DNA of 64,000 nucleotides from Pectobacterium sp. A5351. Lineage in GTDB: Bacteria > Pseudomonadota > Gammaproteobacteria > Enterobacterales > Enterobacteriaceae. The stretch is from assembly GCF_028335745.1 (NCBI RefSeq), contig NZ_CP116477.1:3534001-3598000 (forward strand). Reading direction: 5' to 3'. The notes under the pieces were generated by a model. It searched no databases. It had not been told where the DNA came from and worked only from the letters and a program-made list of their open reading frames with translations. Each line of letters opens with the position of its first letter. The stretch's first letter is position 1. Both the position numbers and the translations under genes were made by a program. Positions 37,602 through 46,329 of this stretch are shown one piece after another.

Positions 37602-39116
37602 TTAACAGCGATTAAGGCACAGGTAGACATTCAGGCCCGGCTCAGAGGAGTCCAGATAGAGCTTGCCGCCGTGCAGGTCGGTAATCGCCTGTACCAAAGA
37701 CAGCCCCAGCCCATAGCCGGACTGAAACCAGGTATCCAACCGCTGAAAACGCTGTAGCGCCTTGGCATGAAGTGCGGGCGGAATACCCGGACCACGGTCA
37801 GCAACGCTCAGCGCGATCCAGCCGCGATAGAGCGTCACGCTCAAGGTAATATATTTACCCTGTGCCGCGTATTTCAGCGCGTTCTCCACCAGATTGGCCA
37901 GCGCCTGAAACAGCAGCGCCCGGTCGCCAAAAAGCTGGATACCGGCTTTGATTTCAATCTTCAAGCGACAGCCGCGTTCTTCCGCCAGCGGCTGATAATA
38001 CTCGGCAATTTCTTCCAGCAGTTGGCGTGCCTCAATATTCTCAAACTGGTGCACGCAGCGCCCGCTTTCGATTTCGCCGATGCGCATCACGGTACGGAAC
38101 AGCCCGAGAATTTTGTGCACCTCGTCCACCGCCAGATTCAACTCATCACGAACGTCGTTATCCAACCCTGCCCGCTCCGTCAGGTTGAACAATCGGTTTT
38201 GCAGATGCGTCAACGGCGTACGCAGCTCATGCGCGACGTGGCTTGATGTATTACGCACCTGCTCCATCAGGCGCTCAATCCGTTCCAGATTCTGATTAAT
38301 GTCAGCGCTCAGGCTGTCAAAATCATCGTCATAAGGCGACAGTGGCATACGCACCTGTTGCTCGCCGCTGCTGTAGCGATGCAGCGCCGCACGGATTTTC
38401 TCCACGCTGCGTAAACTGCGTAAGCTGAAATGGCGGCTGACGAACAGGCAGAAAAGCAGCACGATAAACAGTCCTGCCCCCGCCACCAGCGGGATCGTCC
38501 TCACCCGTTCTAACATGGGCCGAATGTTATAGGCGGTAAACAGCACGCCCCCATCATCCAGCATGACGGACAAACCGATCAGATTGGGATCGTCAGGACT
38601 GGAAATTTCGGCCTTAAGGCAGCTGACATCCATCCGGCAGTCAGTGTGCTGCCGCATTTCCAGAGGATGGATATTGAGAGGAAGTGCCTGTAGAGAAGAC
38701 GTTTTCAGAGGATGCGGTTTTAGAGAATGATTGTGATACAGAATATCACCGTCTTTATTCATCACCAGAAACAGCGGTAATTCATCCCCTTTCGCCCGAT
38801 TATCCTGGCGTAATTGCGCGATCAGGCTATCGGCATTGGTTAAACGCGACTGCATCGAGTAATCGTAAATATTACCCAGAATAACTTCGCGGACATGCGT
38901 TCTAATCAGCGTTTCGCTGAGTGAACTGAAGCCGACAATACACATCAGCATCATCAATAAGAACAGAAAAACAATGGTTATTGCCTGACGAAAATTAGAG
39001 GTGCATAAAAAGCCAGGATATTGGCTTGCCCCCAGTAATTGCCAGTGTTTTATTTTTACCTGCCAGCGCTGCCCCAGCTTCTTTATTTTTATTTTATTCA
39101 GCGTGGCTGCCAACAT
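37602..39116 (-). CDS. Two-component sensor histidine kinase
   Basis: A 504-residue EnvZ-like kinase. It has two membrane helices (about 46-68 and 213-233) enclosing a periplasmic sensor domain of about 145 residues, a HAMP region (about 235-290), the phospho-acceptor H-box SSHVAHELRTPLTHLQNR (about 291-308), the N-box LANLVENALKYAA and G-box DRGPGIPP, then GYGLGLSLVQAITDLHGG. The start overlaps the response regulator's end by 23 bases. It ends 312 bases before flp on the same strand, so it probably controls the pilus/adhesin cluster (inference from context). Confidence 0.92.
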   Translation of the reverse strand: MLAATLNKIKIKKLGQRWQVKIKHWQLLGASQYPGFLCTSNFRQAITIVFLFLLMMLMCIVGFSSLSETLIRTHVREVILGNIYDYSMQSRLTNADSLIAQLRQDNRAKGDELPLFLVMNKDGDILYHNHSLKPHPLKTSSLQALPLNIHPLEMRQHTDCRMDVSCLKAEISSPDDPNLIGLSVMLDDGGVLFTAYNIRPMLERVRTIPLVAGAGLFIVLLFCLFVSRHFSLRSLRSVEKIRAALHRYSSGEQQVRMPLSPYDDDFDSLSADINQNLERIERLMEQVRNTSSHVAHELRTPLTHLQNRLFNLTERAGLDNDVRDELNLAVDEVHKILGLFRTVMRIGEIESGRCVHQFENIEARQLLEEIAEYYQPLAEERGCRLKIEIKAGIQLFGDRALLFQALANLVENALKYAAQGKYITLSVTLYRGWIALSVADRGPGIPPALHAKALQRFQRLDTWFQSGYGLGLSLVQAITDLHGGKLYLDSSEPGLNVYLCLNRC

Positions 39117-39804
39117 CGGTTTTGTCCTTATCTACCGCGCCTAATGCGTAGCCCATCGCTCTTAACGTTTTAATTAATGGACGCGGGAAGCCTTTATCAA
39201 TTTTCGCCCGCAGCTTTGACATATGAACGTCGATCAAATTGGTCTGTGGATCAAAATTATAGCCCCAGACACGCTCTAACAGCATGGTGCGCGTAATCGC
39301 CTGGCCTGGATTTTCCATCAATATAATCAGTAACTTGATTTCTTTATCAGTCAAATCGATACGCTTGCCGCCGCGCCATGCAACGCGCTGCATACGGTCC
39401 AGTTGCAGGTCTTCAAAGGTCAGCATAGAAGGATTATCGACATGACGTTTACCGCGCCGCGCCATAATATCCAGACGTAACCTAAGCTCATTAAAATTAA
39501 AAGGTTTGCCGAGATAATCTTCTGCACCGAGCTCTAAGCCCATCACCCGATCAACATCACGATCCAACGCCGAAAGCAGCATAATGGGTGGATGACGCGA
39601 GCCTTGTAATTCACGTAATACCGTGAATCCATCCATGATGGGTAACATTCTGTCTAACAGAACGACATCATAAACTTCATCCTTGATCGCTTTTAATGCG
39701 TGTGCGCCATCATGCACCATTCGGCAAGAATGGCCGTGGGAATGTAATTTAGACCCCAGCCAATGGCACAGCACAGAATCATCATCAACCACTAATACAC
39801 GCAT
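39094..39804 (-). CDS. OmpR-family response regulator
   Basis: A 236-residue regulator: receiver domain (about 1-115) with the acidic pair DDD at 7-9, phospho-acceptor Asp in VVLLDRMLP (about 51) and Lys in LGKPFNFNELR (about 100), then a winged-helix OmpR domain (about 130-225; LTDKEIKLLIILMENPGQAI, TNLIDVHMSKLRAKI). The start follows AGGGGAAC. Its partner kinase overlaps its 3' end. The nearest targets are flp and the tad genes downstream. A strong Fur-like box lies about 190 bases upstream. Confidence 0.94.
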   Translation of the reverse strand: MRVLVVDDDSVLCHWLGSKLHSHGHSCRMVHDGAHALKAIKDEVYDVVLLDRMLPIMDGFTVLRELQGSRHPPIMLLSALDRDVDRVMGLELGAEDYLGKPFNFNELRLRLDIMARRGKRHVDNPSMLTFEDLQLDRMQRVAWRGGKRIDLTDKEIKLLIILMENPGQAITRTMLLERVWGYNFDPQTNLIDVHMSKLRAKIDKGFPRPLIKTLRAMGYALGAVDKDKTDVGSHAE

Positions 39805-39995
39805 AATGTTCCCCTATAAACGTGGCTTATTACCTAATTAATTCAGGGTTAATGTCCGTTTATTTTTTATTTGGTCCTTTAAACAGCCATTCACCCCACA
39901 CGGTGTTGATACCGTGCGGGCCGTTTTGTTCTTCTGGTTTTTTTACTTTTCTGCTTTTTACTGCTCTACTTTTCACCTCTAAGAAAAGTCCTACG

Positions 39996-40014
39996 GATAA
40001 TAACAATCATTATC
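39996..40014. promoter_or_regulatory. Fur-like box upstream of the two-component system
   Basis: GATAATAACAATCATTATC agrees with the 19-base Fur consensus at 17 positions by my count, the best such match seen in the window. It lies in the 360-base gap between the yjcE-type gene's terminator and the response regulator start. Iron control of the regulator, and through it of the pilus cluster, is inferred. A stable hairpin (CCCACACGGT / ACCGTGCGGG, about 39895-39921) lies between the box and the gene. Confidence 0.6.
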
Positions 40015-40068
40015 ATTTAGTGACAAGCAGTTTACAATCGCCTGACGTTGTTCTTAGACCAGACGCAT

Positions 40069-40104
40069 AAAAAACATCCCCATCGCTTACGCCATGGGGA
40101 TGTT
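40069..40104 (-). terminator. Intrinsic terminator of the Na+/H+ antiporter gene
   Basis: A perfect 11-base stem (AACATCCCCAT with ATGGGGATGTT, loop of 10) is followed on the minus strand by six T residues. It lies 60 bases after the antiporter stop. Confidence 0.88.
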
Positions 40105-40163
40105 GAGGAAGGGAAAAGAAGAGAAAAAAATCAACGTGGTAGCGAGGATCACCTCACCACGGC

Positions 40164-41810
40164 TTATTCATTTTCGATCAGAAGCGCTTCCATCAGATCG
40201 AGATCGCGCAGCATTTTTTGCAACGTCTCATTGCTGATCTGCTGCGTAGCGCGCAGATGATACAGCTCCGCACGTTCGGAATTCAGCGCGGTCAGACGAA
40301 AACGTCGCTCCAGATTCTCAATCAGCAGGCCATTTTCAGGATCGTCTTTATCGATTAGCCGTCGGCGCAGATTACCGATAACGCGTGCGCTGACTTCTTT
40401 CAGCACCTGCTCATCAATGTTTTCCTCCCGATCGGCCGCCAGCCGCTCCTCCATTTTGCGCATGCTTTTGATCGCCACTTCTGCCACCGCCATACGCGCC
40501 ATGCGGATTTCTTTGGCGTGCGCGGCTTTATCCGCCACCACCACGCCGCGCAGTAGAAACGGCAAGGCCAGCACACCACACAGCAGAGAAAACAAAATGA
40601 CGCCCGTGGCGATAAACACCAGCTGATAGCGTGAGGGGAACGCGGTGCCGTCCGTCAGCAGCAGCGGAATAGACAGCACACCCGCCAGCGTAATCGCCCC
40701 GCGTACACCAGCAAAGGACGCGATCCACAACTCGCGCGTAGAAAATTCGGCGAAGATCATCGGGCGCTTTTTCTGAATGTGCATGCTGTATCTTTTCATC
40801 ACCCACAGCCAGCAGAAACGCAGCAGCAACAGAGCGCCATAGATGATCGCAATATCGGTAAACAGCATCCAGGTTTCAACCGTCGGGTCCAGCTCCGCCT
40901 GCGTCACCGAGGTTTCCAGAATATCCGGCAATTGCAGGCCCAGCATGATAAACACCATGCCGTTAAACACAAATTCCAGCATCGACCACACGCCGTTTGC
41001 TCGCAGCCGCATCGCAAGGGGGGCACTACGGATGACGCCCGACTGGCCGATGGTCATCCCTGCCGCCACCGCCGCCAGAATGCCTGACACACCAATGTGT
41101 TCCGCGATCAGATACGATGCGAAAGGCAACAGCAGCAGCAGCACGATCTGCGTCGCGGCATCATCACCGCTCCAGCGGCTGATAACACGCAGCGATTTCC
41201 CGAATATCCAGGTCACGCCAACGCCCGCCAACAGCCCACCCAGCGCAACCTGCATGAACTCCAGCGTTGCGCCTGAAACAGTAAACACCATCGTGCCCAT
41301 CGCAATCGCGACAGCAAATTTTAGCGACACCAGACCGGACGCATCGTTCATCAACGCTTCGCCCTGCAAAATGCCCATCAGTTTTTTCGGAATACGATCT
41401 TCACCCACAATGCCAGACAGCGCGACGGCATCCGTTGGTGACAGCACGGCGGCCAACGCAAAAGCGGCAATCAGCGGCATGCCCGGCACCATCCAGTAGA
41501 TGAAATAGCCGATGCCCACCACGGTAATCAGTACCAGAACCAGCGCCAGACCAATAATTTCCCGACCGTGTTTCAGAAACTCACGCGTAGGCGTTTTCCA
41601 GCCGTCGGCAAACAGCAGCGGCGGAATGAAGAGCACCATAAACAGCTCGGGATTGAAATCAACGTGCAAACCGAACTGGGGCCAGGCAAGGATGGCACCA
41701 AGCGCAATTTGCATTAAAGGCAGGGGAATTTGAAAAGGTAAAATGCGGGTAACTACCCCGGACAGGGATACCACCAGGGTCAAAATAAGAATCGTAAAAA
41801 ATATTTCCAT
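40164..41810 (-). CDS. yjcE: Na+/H+ antiporter, CPA1 family (YjcE-like)
   Basis: A 548-residue antiporter with about 12 membrane segments in the first 420 residues and a charged cytoplasmic tail. Motifs include MVLFIPPLLFADGWKTP (about 59-75), the ion-site region AAVLSPTDAVALSGIVG (about 122-138) and LQGEALMNDASGLVSLKFAV (about 149-168). Length and sequence match E. coli YjcE (549). It exchanges monovalent cations for protons across the inner membrane. The start follows AAGGAAAGC. In E. coli yjcE also neighbours ghxP and the acs operon. Confidence 0.92.
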   Translation of the reverse strand: MEIFFTILILTLVVSLSGVVTRILPFQIPLPLMQIALGAILAWPQFGLHVDFNPELFMVLFIPPLLFADGWKTPTREFLKHGREIIGLALVLVLITVVGIGYFIYWMVPGMPLIAAFALAAVLSPTDAVALSGIVGEDRIPKKLMGILQGEALMNDASGLVSLKFAVAIAMGTMVFTVSGATLEFMQVALGGLLAGVGVTWIFGKSLRVISRWSGDDAATQIVLLLLLPFASYLIAEHIGVSGILAAVAAGMTIGQSGVIRSAPLAMRLRANGVWSMLEFVFNGMVFIMLGLQLPDILETSVTQAELDPTVETWMLFTDIAIIYGALLLLRFCWLWVMKRYSMHIQKKRPMIFAEFSTRELWIASFAGVRGAITLAGVLSIPLLLTDGTAFPSRYQLVFIATGVILFSLLCGVLALPFLLRGVVVADKAAHAKEIRMARMAVAEVAIKSMRKMEERLAADREENIDEQVLKEVSARVIGNLRRRLIDKDDPENGLLIENLERRFRLTALNSERAELYHLRATQQISNETLQKMLRDLDLMEALLIENE

Positions 41811-42088
41811 GCTTTCCTTAGACGTACTCCTAAATCAAAAAATTCTGCCTGTTAGCGAGCAAACACCCCTTCCATATTTAACGCATTTAGCTCGGTATGA
41901 AAATGGGTTTTTGGCCGAAATCGAGATTAATAACAAGATTGATTATCACACAAGTAACATCAACCCAAAGCCAATAAAAGGGCACATGAAATCGCGTTTG
42001 GCGTGAGAAACGATAAGGAAGAGAAGAGGAAGGAAAGACGAGGAATAACAGACCTTCTGGGCGGCGCCAGAAGGTCTGTCGGAAGGGA

Positions 42089-43444
42089 TTACAGCGCCCA
42101 GCCGCCCGAGTAGAACACCACCAGCGCGACAGCGATAATGACGGTTCCGATGTTCAGCTTACGCCATTCGCCAGCACAAATGCGGCCTAATACCAGCGCG
42201 CCAAAACCCAGCATGATACCAGTCACGATGTTACAGGTCAGTACGATGAATACGGCACAGACCAGACCGGACATTGCGTCCACGAAGTCATCAAAGTTCA
42301 GTTTGGAGACGTTGCCCAGCATCAGCAGGCCAACGTACATCAGCGCGGGTGCGGTGGCATAACCAGGCACCAGATACGCTAATGGAGAGACAAACAGCAG
42401 CAGCAGGAACAACACGCCCACTATGGTTGCCGTTAAGCCCGTTTTACCACCAGCCGCCGTACCCGCTGCCGATTCGATGTAGACCGCCGCAGGTGACGTC
42501 CCGACCAGGCTGGAGAAAATGCTGCTCACGGAGTCTGCGGTCAGCGCTTTACCACCGTTGATGATTTGCCCGTCTTTATCCAGCAGGTTCGCCTGTCCGG
42601 CTACGGCACGGATAGTACCGGTGGCATCGAACACGGCGGTCATCACCAACGCCAATACGCTCGGCAGAACCATCGGCTGCAATGCACCCATGATATCGAG
42701 ACTGAAGATCAGCGACGAACCGTCAGCCGCCGTCAGACTCGGCAACGCAAAGAAGCCCGCGTATTTTACCTTCGGGTCAAAAATCAGTCCCAGAATAGAG
42801 ATCGCGATGATAACCAGCAGAATACCGCCCGGTACGCGACGTTTCTCTAAACCGATGGTCGCCGCCAGCCCCAGCAGAGACATAATGACGGGGAAAGAGG
42901 TGAAATCACCCAGCGCGACCGGCAGGCCATCAATCGGGTTTTTTACCACCAGCCCCACACCGTTAGCGGCAATAATCAGCAGGAACAGGCCAATACCAAT
43001 CCCCGTTCCGTGCGCCACGCCCATCGGCAGGTTACGCAAGATCCAGGAACGGATGCCTGTGACGGAAATGATGGTAAACAGCACGCCCATCAGGAAAATC
43101 GCTCCCAGCGCCACGGGAATACTGATTTGTTGCCCCAGCACCAGACTGAACGCGGTGAACGCCGTCAGTGAAATCGCACAGCCAATCGCCATCGGCAGAT
43201 TAGCCCACAACCCCATCAGCAGCGACCCCAGCCCGGCAACCAGACAGGTTGCCACAAACACGGCCGCAGGCGGGAAGCCGGCCTTGCCCAGCATACTCGG
43301 CACCACAATCACCGAGTAAACCATCGCCAGAAATGTCGTCAGACCCGCTAACACTTCCTGACGCACATTACTGCCGCGCTGTGTAATTTTGAAAAAAGCA
43401 TCAAGCGCGCCCTGCGAGCCTGCCTGACGAGTGGTGTTTGACAT
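42089..43444 (-). CDS. ghxP: Purine (guanine/hypoxanthine) permease GhxP
   Basis: A 451-residue NCS2/AzgA-type permease with about 12-14 membrane helices. Recognised by close agreement with E. coli YjcD/GhxP throughout (for example [58 protein letters not shown]). It imports guanine and hypoxanthine with protons. The start at 43444 (MSNTTRQ) has AGGGGAT upstream and fits the E. coli length (449) better than the longer frame from 43483. A PurR-like site is upstream. Confidence 0.95.
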   Translation of the reverse strand: MSNTTRQAGSQGALDAFFKITQRGSNVRQEVLAGLTTFLAMVYSVIVVPSMLGKAGFPPAAVFVATCLVAGLGSLLMGLWANLPMAIGCAISLTAFTAFSLVLGQQISIPVALGAIFLMGVLFTIISVTGIRSWILRNLPMGVAHGTGIGIGLFLLIIAANGVGLVVKNPIDGLPVALGDFTSFPVIMSLLGLAATIGLEKRRVPGGILLVIIAISILGLIFDPKVKYAGFFALPSLTAADGSSLIFSLDIMGALQPMVLPSVLALVMTAVFDATGTIRAVAGQANLLDKDGQIINGGKALTADSVSSIFSSLVGTSPAAVYIESAAGTAAGGKTGLTATIVGVLFLLLLFVSPLAYLVPGYATAPALMYVGLLMLGNVSKLNFDDFVDAMSGLVCAVFIVLTCNIVTGIMLGFGALVLGRICAGEWRKLNIGTVIIAVALVVFYSGGWAL

Positions 43445-43557
43445 GGTGGTATCCCCTGAAATGCCATTATTATTTACGATCAATTTGACCGGTTCCCGCG
43501 GCCTTGCTCCGCAAGCGCACCAGCTTCACTGGCGCACCATGAACCGTATGGCTCCGC

Positions 43558-43573
43558 ACGCAAACGATTAACT
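43558..43573. promoter_or_regulatory. PurR-like operator before ghxP
   Basis: ACGCAAACGATTAACT matches the left half and centre of the PurR operator (ACGCAAACG-TTT-CGT type) but has a weaker right half. It lies about 115 bases before the ghxP start. Purine repression of purine permease genes by PurR is known in E. coli. Confidence 0.45.
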
Positions 43574-43603
43574 CGCTGAGTGCAAAACCGGAAAACGCTG
43601 TCT

Positions 43604-43697
43604 TATCAAGACATTGATGTATAGAAACGGTGCTATATCAAGACACTGCTGTATCAAAACAGACTGTATTAAAACAAGCTGGATAAAACAGGGTCTG
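43604..43697. repeat. Degenerate 15-16 bp tandem repeats
   Basis: About six head-to-tail units of the type TATCAAGACA-TG-TG (for example TATCAAGACATTGATG, TATCAAGACACTGCTG, TATCAAAACAGACTG, TATTAAAACAAGCTG). They lie between ghxP and the small-protein locus. Such phased AT-rich units could curve DNA or bind a protein cooperatively; function unknown. Confidence 0.6.
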
Positions 43698-43929
43698 GCA
43701 ATGTGAAACGCGTGATTATCCCGCTTCACCTGCGCTTATTTCAACTGCTAATCGAGACAATTTACCTATCTCACTTAATCTGTCCGACAAGGCAGCGCTC
43801 GGCCAGTACAGACCGCGTTCAAGCAGGCAACTCGCTGAAAACGCATCAGTATGAAGAAAAAGCAGAAAAGGTGTTTAGAAGAAAATCAAAACAGCGGTTT
43901 ATTCCTCACAAACTGATCGTTCATTTTTT

Positions 43930-43945
43930 TGTGATTTTCATCACA
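43930..43945. promoter_or_regulatory. Perfect CRP site before the small-protein genes
   Basis: TGTGATTTTCATCACA is a perfect match to the CRP core TGTGA-N6-TCACA and is flanked by A/T runs on both sides (TTTT...AAAA). It ends 6 bases before a -35 element, so CRP is centred near -50 of the predicted start: it could activate or interfere. Confidence 0.82.
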
Positions 43946-43951
43946 AAAAAG

Positions 43952-43980
43952 TTGACCGTTCGTATCAGTACGAGTATTCT
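43952..43980 (+). promoter_or_regulatory. Sigma-70 promoter of the small-protein transcript
   Basis: TTGACC (-35) and TATTCT (-10) with an ideal 17-base spacer. The predicted transcription start is near 43987, giving a transcript of about 290 nt to the terminator at 44280. Confidence 0.75.
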
Positions 43981-44035
43981 TAAAAACGTGAACAGCATCA
44001 CAGAAAACAAATCAACTAACAATGAGGAAATGACC

Positions 44036-44107
44036 ATGAAACTGCTGAACAAAATCATCGCTATGTTTGAAAACATCAACATCAACTTTGGTACTTTCAA
44101 CCAATAA
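44036..44107 (+). CDS. Putative 23-residue small protein (AzuC-like N-terminus)
   Basis: The ORF has a proper ribosome binding site (GAGG, 8 bases before the ATG) and sits just after a strong promoter with a CRP site. The peptide begins MKLLNKIIAMFENINI, an amphipathic helix, and ends NFGTFNQ. The pattern MKL--KI---MF-N is also the start of E. coli AzuC as I remember it, so this may be a diverged paralogue of the next small gene. An ATG six bases earlier (44030) has poorer spacing. Coding status is inferred from signals and arrangement only. Confidence 0.55.
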   Translation: MKLLNKIIAMFENININFGTFNQ

Positions 44108-44135
44108 TTATTTAAGAATCGTGGGGATAAAAAAG

Positions 44136-44222
44136 ATGCGCGTTGTCCGCAAAATCAATCAAATATTAAAAGCGTTGGGCAAAACCTATCGCGGTGTTAA
44201 CCCCCACGCTATCTTCCGTTAA
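44136..44222 (+). CDS. AzuC-like 28-residue small protein
   Basis: A 28-codon ORF with GGGGA 8 bases before its ATG. The peptide is amphipathic and basic (MRVVRKINQILKAL) and ends KTYRGVNPHAIFR. E. coli AzuC, a 28-residue membrane-associated protein from the dual-function AzuCR RNA, ends KTFKDVPPGNMFR; length and C-terminal motif agree. AzuC modulates glycerol-3-phosphate dehydrogenase in E. coli and its gene is under CRP control; a perfect CRP site lies upstream here too. The call rests on remembered sequence and was not checked by search. Confidence 0.65.
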   Translation: MRVVRKINQILKALGKTYRGVNPHAIFR

Positions 44223-44247
44223 TCGTACTCAGTACGTTAACCACCCT

Positions 44248-44280
44248 AAAATGGCTGCCATCCGGTGGCCATTTTTGTTT
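44248..44280 (+). terminator. Intrinsic terminator after the small-protein genes
   Basis: AAAATGGC pairs with GCCATTTT, extended by TGCC/GGTG pairs around a 4-base loop, followed by TTTTTGTTTT. It ends the small-protein transcript 25 bases after the second ORF and can also work for the converging lpxP gene. Confidence 0.85.
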
Positions 44281-44363
44281 TACACGATGCGTCACTAACT
44301 CTGCTCACCATACCGACCGTGATGGCGCAACAGCGCCATCCGATATCATACGTGTTTATGCCA

Positions 44364-45287
44364 TCAGGCGTAGAGCGACATTTCCCCCGCTGGTCGCGTT
44401 TTAAAGCGACGGTGCAGCCAGAGATACTGCTCAGGCGCACGCATGATTTCTTTCTCAATCACCTTATTCATATAACACGCCGCAGCCTGTTCATCGTGAT
44501 AAGGGTAATCCTGTAATTCGGGCTGAATCACCAGTTGATAGCCAGAGGCATCGGGTTTACGAATCAGCACTGTCGTCATCATCGCCGGTTTTGCCAGACG
44601 GCTGAGCGTGTACGTTCCGCTGGTCGTCGCCGCATTTTTCACCGCAAAGAACGGGGCAAAAACACTGCCTTTAGGGCCGTAGTCCTGATCGGGAGCGAAC
44701 CATACCGCTTCACCGCGTTTCAACGCTTGCACCATGCCACGCAGATCTTTACGGTCGATCATCGCCTTGTTCGAACGAGAACGTCCCCAGGTTTGTACCA
44801 TCTCCATCGCTTTATTATTGTGCGGACGGTACATCGCCATCATCGGTCGACATAGCCCCATCGCCCTGCCGCCCAACTCCAGCGACATGAAGTGAATACC
44901 AATCACCATCACGCCCTGACCTTTTGCCGTAGCGTGGTGTAAGTGTTCCAGTCCCGAAACATCAAACCAGTGACGCACGCGACGATCGGACCAGAACCAG
45001 GCCATGCCGGTTTCGACCAATGCCATGCCGAGCGAAGCAAAGTTGCTGTCAATCATCGCTTCTCTTTCGTCGTCAGAGATCGTAGGGAAGCACAATTCAA
45101 GGTTGCGTCTGGCAATCGACACCCGACGTTTGAGAAAGACGCGGGACAGGCGACCTGCACTGCTCCCGATTTTCATCAGCAGCGGGTAAGGAAGTTGAAC
45201 TAATAAAAACAGCACGCCAAGGCCGAACCAAGTCGTCCAATAGCGCGGGTGGAGTACTGCCCTGGTAAAGGTTTGCTTAATCTTCAT
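44364..45287 (-). CDS. lpxP: Lipid A palmitoleoyltransferase LpxP
   Basis: A 307-residue inner-membrane acyltransferase of the LpxL/LpxP/LpxM family. It has an N-terminal membrane helix (about 20-38), the catalytic H-x4-E motif in VIGIHFMSLELGGR (about 130-143) and RPHNNKAMEMVQTWGRSRSN. Sequence follows E. coli LpxP closely, including the C-terminus IMRAPEQYLWLHRRFKTRP. It transfers a C16:1 chain to Kdo2-lipid IVA, mainly in the cold. The start at 45287 (MKIKQTF) matches E. coli length (306). LpxL is the close alternative; P is preferred on overall similarity. Confidence 0.88.
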   Translation of the reverse strand: MKIKQTFTRAVLHPRYWTTWFGLGVLFLLVQLPYPLLMKIGSSAGRLSRVFLKRRVSIARRNLELCFPTISDDEREAMIDSNFASLGMALVETGMAWFWSDRRVRHWFDVSGLEHLHHATAKGQGVMVIGIHFMSLELGGRAMGLCRPMMAMYRPHNNKAMEMVQTWGRSRSNKAMIDRKDLRGMVQALKRGEAVWFAPDQDYGPKGSVFAPFFAVKNAATTSGTYTLSRLAKPAMMTTVLIRKPDASGYQLVIQPELQDYPYHDEQAAACYMNKVIEKEIMRAPEQYLWLHRRFKTRPAGEMSLYA

Positions 45288-45663
45288 GATACTCGTCTTT
45301 AAGTGATTAACAGCGTACCGCATAAAGAGTCGTTCTTATCGCGCTACATCTATCATGACACTTATTTATAGGAATCGTTTTAGCTGTGTGAAAAACTGCT
45401 TCTGACCGTTATCACGCATGAGGTTAAAAAGCAGAATAAACATGCTGATAACACAGAGGGGATGTTGAGCAATCTATGAGCAGTTGACGGCAACGGCATC
45501 ATACCCGATTCGCTCTTAATAAAGGAGTGGTCAGACAAGAAATATTCGCAATATCACGTAGTCTAACGCTAACATCTTGGTATATGTCAAAAAAGCGCTT
45601 AACGTCCTGACGTGAAGAACAGGACGATGACAAGTAACAATATAATCAATAAGCTGATGAAAA
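45288..45663. other. Intergenic region between lpxP and the DUF1176 remnant
   Basis: About 375 bases between divergent genes, holding the lpxP promoter. I see no coding frame, repeat or RNA gene that I can support. Confidence 0.4.
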
Positions 45664-46238
45664 ATGAATTTTTCTCTCCCTTCCCACCTCACTATGCTCA
45701 CGGCGCTTATCGCGGGGATCCCTGCTTTGGCGTTGGCTACAACGCTTGCCGATAGCTCTTTCTCTCACAAAGACTGGGAAGTAGTCTGTGATAACACGCT
45801 GACGTGCCGGGCCGCCGGTTACTCGTCAGAAAAACAGTACGCGGGAGAAACGCTCAATGATGATTGCGATAGATTACAACCGCAAGATGGTCAACGGAAC
45901 CCATTGAGCTTACCCCCCTGAATGACAACCTGTCCCTGCTCAGCACCCTTTGCTGGCGTGCGGCGTATAACGAAGGCTATGCCTACTGGGTTATCGATAA
46001 CGCCATACAGACTCAGCTCGTGACGACAGATGGCACAGATTACGAAAACGGTGAAATTACCTCTGTGCATAAGGGACGTGGACTTGCAGACTGCATGAGC
46101 TATGACATCTGGACATGGGATGGCAAAACATTCCAGCAAAGCAGTGTATCGACTACTGATTCATGCCGCATGATCCAACTCGGTGGCACCTGGGATTTAC
46201 CTAGCTGGACAACAACCGTGGTGAAACCGGGTAAATGA
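45664..46238 (+). pseudogene. Truncated, frameshifted DUF1176-family protein
   Basis: The first part (45664-45921) encodes a signal peptide (ALIAGIPALALATTLA) and SFSHKDWEVVCDNTLTCRAA, the N-terminus of DUF1176 proteins. The C-terminal DUF1176 part (LADCMSYDIWTWDGKTFQQS, GGTWDLPSWTTTVV) is in another frame, open from about 45861 to 46238. DUF1176 proteins usually have about 340 residues; here only about 190 codons remain, so a central deletion with frame change occurred near 45860-45900. The cysteines typical of this periplasmic family survive in both halves. Function of the family is unknown. Confidence 0.8.
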
Positions 46239-46329
46239 CAGGAATTGAGGTCACTCGCTGACCTCAAATTCAATCATGGGAAAAGCTGTCGAGGAAGAAT
46301 AAAAACGCACCTGCCTTAACTAAACAGAA

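Noticed and set aside
39822..40070. 82-codon plus-strand frame between the regulator and the antiporter gene
   Set aside because: It covers the Fur-like box and a hairpin and has no coding features; more likely a leader/control region.
43703..44107. 134-codon frame ending with the first small ORF
   Set aside because: It would run through the CRP site and promoter; only the last 23 codons have a ribosome binding site and sit after the promoter.
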